This document shows positions 52,642 to 61,500 of a DNA stretch of 64,000 nucleotides, piece by piece. Made by a program: the position numbers and the translations under genes. The DNA is from Fidelibacterota bacterium (lineage in GTDB: Bacteria > Fidelibacterota > Marinisomatia > SCGC-AAA003-L08 > GCA-2689995): positions 164,833-228,832 of the forward strand of contig NZIV01000063.1 of assembly GCA_002689995.1 (NCBI GenBank), read 5' to 3'. The stretch's first letter is position 1. Each line of letters opens with the position of its first letter. Below the pieces are notes generated by a model. It was not told where the DNA came from. It did no database searches and saw only the letters and a list, made by a program, of their open reading frames with translations.

Positions 52642-53598
52642 TTAACTTACACTAAATCCCTGCTCATTCATCCATTGATCATTTGGAAATTTTGACAAAT
52701 AATTACGGATTGAATCAGGAAGTATTACCAAGCAATTTTGATTTTTCTTTAATACTTTAGCAGCATTTAATGCACCCCAGGTAGCTGTACCACACGATCC
52801 TCCACATAATAAACCTTCTTCTTTTATTAGTTTTCTAGCTGTACGGAATGAATCTTCATCATTTACTTTAATATAATTATCAACTAAGTTATTATTAAGT
52901 ACATCTGGAAAAAAGTCGTATCCTATTCCTTCAACTTTGTAAGGATGTATTTCTTTACCTCCACCAAGAATTGAACCATATGGATCTACGCCTATAATTT
53001 TAATGTTTGGTATTTCTTCTTTTAATCTTTTTGCTAAACCTGTAATTGTACCACCAGTACCTACACCTGCAACAAGCATATCTAAATCTGTTCCAAAATC
53101 TTCAAGAATTTCTTCTGCCGTATAATGATAGTGTGCATTTGGATTTGCAGAGTTTCCATATTGATCTAAAATATGTGAATTAGGTATTTCTGAATTTAAT
53201 TTTTTAGCAATACTTATATGGCTATCAGGATCATGTGAGGCAGCTTCAGATGGTGTTCTAATTATTTTAGCTCCCAATGCTTCTAAAACGACTTGTTTTT
53301 CTTGACTCATTTTTTCAGGCATAGTTATAATCATTTTATAGCCTTTTACTGCAGCAGTTAATGCTAGTCCTATGCCTGTATTTCCAGATGTAGGTTCAAT
53401 CAAAGTATCTCCTGGTTTTATTCGACCTGCTTTTTCTGCCTCTGTTATCATATTAAAACCAATTCTATCTTTTATTGATCCACCTGCGTTGAAAAATTCA
53501 CACTTTGCATACAGATTACATTTTAAATTTTTTGCGATTTTATTTAATTTAACAACTGGCGTTTTTCCGATTGCTTCTAATATATTTTTTCTAATCAT
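52642..53598 (-). CDS. Cystathionine beta-synthase-type PLP enzyme (catalytic core only)
   Basis: The 318-residue protein is a fold-type II PLP enzyme with the cofactor Lys43 in GGSIKDR, the substrate loop PTSGNTGIG and the phosphate loop [10 protein letters not shown]. Its sequence follows eukaryotic cystathionine beta-synthase more closely than Cys[34 protein letters not shown] and [11 protein letters not shown]. It lacks both the heme-binding N-terminus and the C-terminal CBS pair. It would condense serine (or O-acetylserine) with homocysteine or sulfide. Cysteine synthase activity cannot be excluded. It is the first gene ahead of the glycosyltransferase operon. Confidence 0.88.
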   Translation of the reverse strand: MIRKNILEAIGKTPVVKLNKIAKNLKCNLYAKCEFFNAGGSIKDRIGFNMITEAEKAGRIKPGDTLIEPTSGNTGIGLALTAAVKGYKMIITMPEKMSQEKQVVLEALGAKIIRTPSEAASHDPDSHISIAKKLNSEIPNSHILDQYGNSANPNAHYHYTAEEILEDFGTDLDMLVAGVGTGGTITGLAKRLKEEIPNIKIIGVDPYGSILGGGKEIHPYKVEGIGYDFFPDVLNNNLVDNYIKVNDEDSFRTARKLIKEEGLLCGGSCGTATWGALNAAKVLKKNQNCLVILPDSIRNYLSKFPNDQWMNEQGFSVS

Positions 53599-53754
53599 AA
53601 ATTATCCTGTAAAATTAATCACAAAATTTAGAACAAGTTTTACTTTTGTTCCATGTGTCAAATATTTACTTAAATTATAATGTGTTAATTTTTATCTAAT
53701 CATATAAAATCATTTTCCTCATAAAAATCTAATGAAACTATAATATTTTAAATC

Positions 53755-54447
53755 ATGGAAAACAAAAAACATATAGTAATAATAGACGATGAGCAAGATA
53801 TTTTAGAACTTTTACGATATAATTTTGATAAAATTGGATATAGAACAACATGTTTATCTGATGGTGAAAGTGCATTAAAAGAAATTAGGGAATCTCTACC
53901 AGACTTAATACTTTTAGATCTTATGCTTCCAGGAATTGATGGATTAGATGTTTGCAGAATACTAAAAAATAGTGAACAGACATTAAAAATACCTATTATA
54001 ATGATTACTGCAAAAGGAGAAGATCCAGATGTTATCAAAGGATTAGAGATTGGGGCTGATGACTATGTTACAAAACCATTTAGTTTAAAAGTTTTATTTG
54101 CAAGAGTAAATGCGTTATTGAGAAGAAGAGCTGACTCGCTAAATTCTAATAATGAAATACAAATTAAAGAAATCTCCATCCACCCAGGCAAAAGACGAGT
54201 AAAAGTTCGTAATAAGAAAATAGAGCTAACATTTTCTGAATTTCAGATATTATATTTATTAGCAGGGAGACCTAATATAGTTTTCAGTAGGCAGCAAATT
54301 ATTGATGAAATCCATGGAATTAATTATCATGTAACAGATCGTTCTATTGATTTTCAAATAGTTGGTCTTCGTCAAAAATTAGGAAAAGCTAAAAAATATA
54401 TTCAAACAATACGTAGTGTAGGGTATAAATTTAACCCTGAAGAATAA
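53755..54447 (+). CDS. PhoB/OmpR-family response regulator
   Basis: A 230-residue two-domain regulator. The receiver domain has IDDEQD, phospho-acceptor Asp55 in LILLDLMLPG and TKPFS with the conserved Lys near 107. The C-terminal winged-helix domain (residues about 135-230) has LTFSEFQILYLLAGRPNIVFSR and YIQTIRSVGYKF, closest to the PhoB subgroup. The kinase gene follows three bases after its stop. It probably regulates downstream genes; phosphate as the signal is inferred from subgroup resemblance only. Confidence 0.9.
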   Translation: MENKKHIVIIDDEQDILELLRYNFDKIGYRTTCLSDGESALKEIRESLPDLILLDLMLPGIDGLDVCRILKNSEQTLKIPIIMITAKGEDPDVIKGLEIGADDYVTKPFSLKVLFARVNALLRRRADSLNSNNEIQIKEISIHPGKRRVKVRNKKIELTFSEFQILYLLAGRPNIVFSRQQIIDEIHGINYHVTDRSIDFQIVGLRQKLGKAKKYIQTIRSVGYKFNPEE

Positions 54448-54450
54448 AAT

Positions 54451-56205
54451 TTGAAAAAAAAATCAATCTCAAAAAAATTATTTAAATTTTTTTGCATTAT
54501 ATTAGTTATAACAATCCCTTCTATGGGATTTTTTTATACTTATTATATAAAACAATTCTACTTTTCTGAAAATCTAAAAAACCTTACTTCAAAAGCAAAA
54601 TTACTTGAAAAAGTTATAATTGATAAAAATCTTGATGATATTAAAAATACAGATGAGATTTTTAAACAATTAGGACGAGAAACAAGTACTAGATTTACTT
54701 TGATTGATATAAATGGAAATGTTATTGGAGATTCTCATCAAAGTTCAAGTTTGATGGACAATCATCTAAATAGACCAGAAATAATGATGGCGCTAAAAAA
54801 TGATTTAGGGACGTCAATTCGTTTTAGCTCAACACTTCAAATTGATATGTTATATTTAGCTATTCCTTATTATCACAATAATAATAGATATATTATTCGA
54901 ACATCTATTTCAATTTTAGATCTTCAGGAAAATATTAACAAATTATATTTCAGTTTGATAATTATTGGTGCTCTTGTTTTAATTGTTTCATTAATCCTTT
55001 GCTTTTATTTTGCTCAAAATATTGGAAAAATATTTAACGAAATCGGAAACCACTCAGTAAAAATTTCTGAAGGTAATTTTAATAGCTACCTTCCAGAAAA
55101 TAATATTATTGAATTAGATAATTTGTCAAAATCAATAAATTCGATGGTAAATGGTATTGGTAGTCGAATAAAAACGATATCAAGACAAAAAAATGAATCA
55201 GAAACAATTTTATCAAGTATGTCTGAGGCTGTATTAGCATTGGATTTAAATGGGAAAATATTGATGCTAAATTCTTCTGGGTATAATTTATTTAATCTCA
55301 ATTTAGATAATACGATAGGTAAATCTGTTTATAAACTGATAAGAAATTCTAATATATTGAGTTTTTTTGAGGAAATTATTGAAAAACAAGATTTAATTGA
55401 AAAAGAAATTAAAATGACAAATACTGATAAAGTCTTAATTTCACGAGGAACAATACTTTTAGATGATTTGCGAAAACCAATTGGAGCTGTAATTGTATTT
55501 AATGATATAACTAAAATTCATGTTTTAGAGAATATAAGGAAAGAATTTGTTGCAAATGTGTCACATGAATTAAAAACTCCTGTAACGGCAATTAAAGGTT
55601 TTGTAGAGACTATGATTTCAAGTACGGATAATAAAGAACAAAATAAATTTTTGAAAATAATTGAGAATCATAAAAATCGCCTCAATGATATTATAAATGA
55701 TTTATTATTTTTATCTCGAATTGAAGGTAAAAATGAAAGAAATAAACTAGATATTAAGAAAAGTAACATATTATTGATTTTAGAAGCTTCAAATTTTGAA
55801 TGTCAAAATTTAATAGAAGAGAAAAATATTCCTTTAAAAATTGAATGCAGTGATAAAATAAAAATGAATCTGAATCCAAGATTAATGCAAGTTGCAATAA
55901 CAAATTTACTAATAAATGCAATAAAGTATAGTGATAAAAACTCCAAAATAAGTATAGTTGTAAAAGATCAAAATAAAAACTTATTAATTTCAGTTATTGA
56001 CAGTGGAATCGGAATTGAGGAGAAACACCATGGAAGATTATTTGAAAGATTTTACAGAGTTGATAGTTCGCGAAATAGAGAAGAAGGTGGAAATGGACTT
56101 GGACTTGCAATAGTTAAGCATATTATACAAACGCACAATGGTGAAATTTTAATAAAAAGTGAAGTGTACAAGGGGACTACTTTTACTATTAATCTCCCAA
56201 AATAA
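54451..56205 (+). CDS. PhoR-like sensor histidine kinase
   Basis: A 584-residue membrane kinase: first helix at residues 12-30, extracytoplasmic sensor of about 135 residues, second helix at about 167-190, HAMP-like linker, PAS domain (about 245-355, LSSMSEAVLALDLNGKILML), HisKA domain with phospho-acceptor His372 in SHELKTPVTAIKGF, and a HATPase domain with GIGIEEKHHGRLFERFYRVD and EEGGNGLGLAIVKH. The start is a TTG. Architecture and motif match the PhoR group. It is coupled to the response regulator upstream and lies 139 bases before the secreted beta-helix gene. Confidence 0.92.
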   Translation: MKKKSISKKLFKFFCIILVITIPSMGFFYTYYIKQFYFSENLKNLTSKAKLLEKVIIDKNLDDIKNTDEIFKQLGRETSTRFTLIDINGNVIGDSHQSSSLMDNHLNRPEIMMALKNDLGTSIRFSSTLQIDMLYLAIPYYHNNNRYIIRTSISILDLQENINKLYFSLIIIGALVLIVSLILCFYFAQNIGKIFNEIGNHSVKISEGNFNSYLPENNIIELDNLSKSINSMVNGIGSRIKTISRQKNESETILSSMSEAVLALDLNGKILMLNSSGYNLFNLNLDNTIGKSVYKLIRNSNILSFFEEIIEKQDLIEKEIKMTNTDKVLISRGTILLDDLRKPIGAVIVFNDITKIHVLENIRKEFVANVSHELKTPVTAIKGFVETMISSTDNKEQNKFLKIIENHKNRLNDIINDLLFLSRIEGKNERNKLDIKKSNILLILEASNFECQNLIEEKNIPLKIECSDKIKMNLNPRLMQVAITNLLINAIKYSDKNSKISIVVKDQNKNLLISVIDSGIGIEEKHHGRLFERFYRVDSSRNREEGGNGLGLAIVKHIIQTHNGEILIKSEVYKGTTFTINLPK

Positions 56206-56213
56206 TCTTTTTC

Positions 56214-56239
56214 AAGTTAATTCTCTAACTTAATTCTAT
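56214..56239 (+). promoter_or_regulatory. 13-base direct repeat upstream of the beta-helix gene
   Basis: AAGTTAATTCTCT and AACTTAATTCTAT stand head to tail (11 of 13 positions agree), about 110 bases before the ATG. PhoB-type regulators bind direct repeats, but with 11-base spacing, so this is only a possible binding site for the adjacent regulator. Confidence 0.25.
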
Positions 56240-56344
56240 TTTTCTACAAAACTTCCCCAAATATTCCTTAGGTAAATTACTTATATTGAATTTTGAATTC
56301 AATTAAATAACTAATTAAATAATAATAATAAAACTTAAGGTAAA

Positions 56345-58336
56345 ATGAAGAATATAATACTATTAATACCAATATTAATCAATTTATTGTCCGCAGTAGA
56401 TCATTGCGGAACGTTAACATCAGATGAGACATGGGCTGCATCGGATGAACATTTATTGACGTGTCAAACATTTGTACCAGCAGGAGTAACTTTGACAATC
56501 GAAGCAGGGGCAACGGTTAAGTCATTAGCGGATGATGGTAATGGTTTAGCACCGGCTTTAGTTGTTATGCAGGGTGGAATGCTTATGGCTGAAGGAACAG
56601 CAGGAGCACCAATTACATTTACAGCAGATATGACTGACGCAGAGTTGGCAGCAAACCCAAGAGGAAACTGGGGTGGTGTGATTATCAATGGTTATGCACC
56701 GATTGCAACGACAGGTGGGGTTAACTATGTTGAAGGTTTAGAAGGTGTTCCATATGGAGGAAGTGATCCAGATGATAACTCAGGAGTACTGAGTCATGTT
56801 CGAGTATGGCATGGTGGTCGTTCAATTGGAATGGACAATGAGATTAACGGTATCACATTGGCTGGTGTTGGTCGAGGGACAACAGTAGAATATAGTGAGG
56901 TTGCTTACAATTTAGATGATGGGTTCGAGATGTTTGGTGGTACAGTTGATTTACATCATTGTTCAGTTGTAAACGTTGGAGATGATGCTTTTGATACAGA
57001 TGAAGGTTATCAAGGTAGAGGTCAATTTTTATTTGTTCATAGAGATGCTGAGAGTGATAAAGCACATGAAATGGATAGTAAAACAAACAGTGATTTTGAC
57101 TCACAGCCAAGATCTCATCCAATGTTTTCAAATGTTACAGTTATGGGTGGAGCAGAAGATGCTTTAAGATTAAGAGAAGGTACCGGTGGTGATTTTAGGA
57201 ACTATATTATATATGATGTTGGTGATGATGCAATTAGGAATGATGACAATGGTTCAGAGTTGGTAACACAGGACTTTTCAGCGACAGCAGGATTGTATCC
57301 AGATTATTTATATATATCTTCAAACACATTAATGTGGAATGTTGGTAATCAGCTTTTTAATGATTTTGAAGATACACCATCATTTGCAGGGACAGCAATA
57401 GAAGCTGATCCTGGATTAAGTTCAGCATATATGGTTGTTACGCCAACAGCAGGTGGAGCAGCATATCAAAGTGTTGATGCTGTGGCAGAGGCATGGTTTA
57501 CACAGACAGATTACAAAGGTGCTTTTGGACAAGACAACTGGCTAGAAGGACTTTCTATATTATCTGGAACGTTTGCACAAGAACCTGACTGTGGTAGTGG
57601 AGATGTTAATTTGGATGGTTCAATAAATGTTGCAGATATTGTAATAATGGTTCAATATATTCTTGGTTTAGTTCAGTTTAATGATGCTGATATTTGTACT
57701 GCTGACGTTAATCCTGATGGAGTGATAAATGTTGTTGATATCGTTCAGACTGTACAATTTATATTGGGTCCTTTAGCATTTGAGTTTGAGGCTAGTTATG
57801 TCAATATTATAAAAGGTGTTGAAAGTGTATCATATGATTCTGATGGCTTAGTTGGTGCAGTTCAATTTGAATTAACACATGATGCTGACTTTTCAATAGA
57901 ATTAGCAGAAGATGTTATGATTGCAGATTACATTACAAATGATAATAAAACGCTAATTATTATAGTAAATCCATATTCAAATAAATTATTTGATATAAAA
58001 GGAAATTACAAAATATCTGAAGTTATTTCAGCAAATAGTGAGACCTTGATCCCGACTAATGTTGTTATTCCTGATGATTTTGTATTATCAAATGCGTATC
58101 CAAACCCATTTAATCCAATTACTACATTAAATATACAGCTTTCAAATGAAAGTTTAGTTGTAGCTAAAGTATTTAATGTTAATGGTCAACTAGTAGATAT
58201 AATTCATAATGGTGTAAAAAATGCAGGATCGTATAATTTAACCTGGGATGCAGTTAATTTTTCCTCTGGTATCTATTTTATTGAGACTTCAATTGATTCA
58301 AAAACATTGATTCAAAAAGTTTCTTTGATAAAATAG
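56345..58336 (+). CDS. Secreted beta-helix protein with dockerin pair and type A sorting domain
   Basis: A 663-residue exported protein. Order: signal peptide (1-18); a right-handed beta-helix-like domain (about 20-405) with VPAGVTLTIEAGATV, GNWGGVIINGYAPI, LDDGFEMFGGTVD and GDDAFDTDEGYQG; a dockerin-type pair (about 418-476, GDVNLDGSINVADIV and ADVNPDGVINVVDIV); a beta linker; and a type A sorting domain from about 581 (SNAYPNPFNP, ending QKVSLIK). The domain type is often found next to TonB-dependent receptors in FCB genomes. The 5' two thirds are visibly richer in G+C than neighbouring genes. A near-identical internal fragment recurs at 63892. Ligand unknown. Confidence 0.85.
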   Translation: MKNIILLIPILINLLSAVDHCGTLTSDETWAASDEHLLTCQTFVPAGVTLTIEAGATVKSLADDGNGLAPALVVMQGGMLMAEGTAGAPITFTADMTDAELAANPRGNWGGVIINGYAPIATTGGVNYVEGLEGVPYGGSDPDDNSGVLSHVRVWHGGRSIGMDNEINGITLAGVGRGTTVEYSEVAYNLDDGFEMFGGTVDLHHCSVVNVGDDAFDTDEGYQGRGQFLFVHRDAESDKAHEMDSKTNSDFDSQPRSHPMFSNVTVMGGAEDALRLREGTGGDFRNYIIYDVGDDAIRNDDNGSELVTQDFSATAGLYPDYLYISSNTLMWNVGNQLFNDFEDTPSFAGTAIEADPGLSSAYMVVTPTAGGAAYQSVDAVAEAWFTQTDYKGAFGQDNWLEGLSILSGTFAQEPDCGSGDVNLDGSINVADIVIMVQYILGLVQFNDADICTADVNPDGVINVVDIVQTVQFILGPLAFEFEASYVNIIKGVESVSYDSDGLVGAVQFELTHDADFSIELAEDVMIADYITNDNKTLIIIVNPYSNKLFDIKGNYKISEVISANSETLIPTNVVIPDDFVLSNAYPNPFNPITTLNIQLSNESLVVAKVFNVNGQLVDIIHNGVKNAGSYNLTWDAVNFSSGIYFIETSIDSKTLIQKVSLIK

Positions 58337-58353
58337 TTTTATGACTCAAAAAG

Positions 58354-58389
58354 AAAAGCTCTAGGATAACCCTAGGGCTTTTTTTTTCA
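58354..58389 (+). terminator. Rho-independent terminator
   Basis: AAGCTCTAGG / CCTAGGGCTT with a five-base loop and a run of nine or more T residues follows the beta-helix gene by about 20 bases. It separates that transcript from the receptor gene, which should have its own promoter in 58390-58501. Confidence 0.9.
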
Positions 58390-58501
58390 AAAATTAACAA
58401 TTACTATTCCTAACTCCCTGCTACTAATAAACTAATTTTAATCTAATATTAAACTATTAATCTTTATTAATTATTTAGTTTAAAAAAGGTGTTTTATAAC
58501 A

Positions 58502-61500
58502 ATGAAAAATTTATTTTTCTTTATAATATTCTTATCTCACTTATTATCTGCAGATTTAATAGGAAATGTTTCTGATAAAAATTCAAAAGAACCGCTAATT
58601 GGAGCTAATGTTTACATAAAAAATACAAATTTTGGCGCTGCAACTGATCTAGATGGGAATTTTATCATTAAAAATATTCCAACAGGAGATTATTTAGTTA
58701 TTGTTTCATTTATTTCATATAAAACCATTGAAAAAAGTATTAACATAATTGAAAAAAATGAAATATTCAATTTTGAATTAGAGATTAATTCTTTACAAAC
58801 AAGCGAGATAAATGTTAGTGGTGTATTAAAAAAAAGCAATGAAATAAAAAAAATATTTGATCAAAAACAGTCAAAAAATATTATTAATACTTTTTCAGAG
58901 AGTGAGCTTAGAAAAAGCGGAGATTCAAATGCTGCTGAAGCATTAAGACGGATAACAGGTGTTACAATAGTTGAAGATAAAAACATTGTAATAAGAGGCT
59001 TGGGCGATAGATATAGTCAAGCTCAAATAAATGGTTTAACAATGCCTAGTACAGATCCCGATAAGAGAAATTTACCATTAAATTTATTTCCATCAAAAAT
59101 CATTGAAAAAATTGAGGTATATAAAAGTTATCATCCTAAACTACCAGGAAACTTTGCAGGTGGCTCCATTAATGTGAAAACAAAATCATATCCAGATAAT
59201 TTCATATTAAAATTCAACATAACAAATTCTAATAATTCAAATCTATCAATTAATAATATTAGATTACCTAATAATGGATATGTAAATGTATATGGTGATT
59301 ATTCAGATTATAAACTTGATTTAAGTAAAAATGAATTTGGTTCAAAATATATATTTGAATACAGACCGGTATATTTCAGACAATATCATGGTACCGATTT
59401 AAGCGAAGAGAGCTATATATTTGAAACATTCCTAAATGATTTAGAATATAGTAACTATGAATTTATTGAAAATAATGATTGGAATATCGATGACCAAATT
59501 TGGGAACAATTTTATTATAATAAATTAGCAGCTAATGTACAAAATTTAAAATCAAGCTATCAAAAAAATCAAATTAATGATGAGAATTTAAAAATTTTCG
59601 GGATACAATTACCAAGGTCTCCTTTTGGTTTTTCATTAATGAATGGTAATAAATATGAAAAGTTAAGTAAAACTGAATTTGGTTACTTTATAAATTTAAA
59701 CTATAAGAATGATTTTGAAACAAATATTGAAAATAATAAAATCCATTCAAAAAGTGGTAATAGTTATAATGTCCAATATGATTTTGATCAAAATCAAAAT
59801 AGTTTTAAGACAAATTTATCTATTCTTGCAACGACAGGCATTAAATATAAGTTTAATAAAAATCATTTTTTTAAAATTGATTATAATTATTTAGATATAA
59901 TTACTTCAAAAAATGAGGCAATGTCAACCTTTAGCGATGAATCATTTTATGAGCTAGATAATGGTGGCTTATCCTTATCCGATAAAATAACTGAAAAATC
60001 AATTAAATCACACCACTATATAATAAATCATAATTTTGTAAATGATAAATTTTCATCAGAATTAAGTTTTTTTTATAATAATAGTAAATCAAACTTAAAT
60101 ATGCCAGATATGAAACAGCAGACCTATCACAAAAATATTTATCAAGGAAATGGAGTTTGGGATGATGATGAAATATTTGTTGATTCAAATTTGAATGGAA
60201 TTTGGGATGAAGGCGATTTATTTACTGATTTAGGAAATGGAATTCGGGATGATGGTGAATCATTCACAGATTTAGGAAATGGAGTTTGGGATCAGCAAAA
60301 TGGTTTTGAAGATTTTAATGATAATGGAATCCCGGCTTTTGGGTGGAGTGGTGAAAATAATGGTATATGGGACTTTGCAGATTCTAATGGTAATGGAATT
60401 TGTGAGGAGATTATAGGCTTGAACCCTTTATTACCTAATGTGTCATATTGGGAATGCGAGACTTGGACTGATATAGGTAATGGAGTTTGGGATGAAAATG
60501 AGGTGTTTTTTGATATAGGTAATGGAGTTTGGGATGAAGGTGAAGAAATTATATATGATTTTAACAATAATGGTTTATATGATACTGCAGAGGAGTATAT
60601 TGATTCAAATGGTGATGGAATTTATAATTATGCAGAATTATTTGAAGACACCAATGGAAATGGAATTTGGGATGAAGGTGAAGAATTAGTAAACGAGAGG
60701 ATTGATTATTTAAATGAAAATTATAGGTATTTATCTCTTATTCAAGGCCAAGGTGAAAATGGAGTTAAGCCAACTAAAAGGACTTGGGTTTATGGAGGAG
60801 AAAAGCAAACATCATTTGGGTTAGATTATAATTTTAATTTTAAAGTTTTAAATGATATTAACATTGATTTTTTGATTGGTATTGAGTCTATAGAAAAGGA
60901 TAGATCATTTAGTAAGAGAGAATTTACAATGGGAACTAATTCTTCTTTCAATATTTTTGATGGCATATTTAATCCCAATATAAATTACCCTGGTGAAATA
61001 TTTGATGATACAGATAATCTATTCTCCTTACAATTAGAGACATTTACTGATAATAATGGTAACGGTTTATGGGATTCTGAGGAATTATTTAATGATTTAA
61101 ATAATAATGGAATTTGGGATGGACCAGAGGTTTTTAATGATTTAAATAATAATGGAATTTGGGATGGACCAGAGGTTTTAGTTACTGATCTTGGCAATGG
61201 AATTTGGGATGAGGGTGAGGTTTTTATAGATGTTAATAATGATGGTCATTATAATCCAAGTGATGAATTTATCGATTTGAATGGCAATGGAATTTGGGAT
61301 GGTGATTACTTTGTTGATATAAATGGCAATGGAGAATATGACGCAGATGATTTTTTAGAATCAGCATCATTTTTAGGTAACTGTGACTATGATGGAGATG
61401 GTTATTTTGATGGACCATGTGATGTCAATGGAGATGGTATCTATAATCTAATGGAAGAACTTATAATTGATTGGGATAATGATGGATATTGGGATAATGC

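Noticed and set aside
56853-57131. 92-codon minus-strand ORF in the beta-helix gene
   Set aside because: His/Gln/Leu-rich shadow of a well-supported gene.
60292-60567. Minus-strand ORFs in the receptor repeats (also 60985-61197, 61441-61653, 61517-61702)
   Set aside because: They arise because the repeated coding units lack stops on the opposite strand; the predicted Ser/Pro/Leu repeats are mirror images of the calcium loops.
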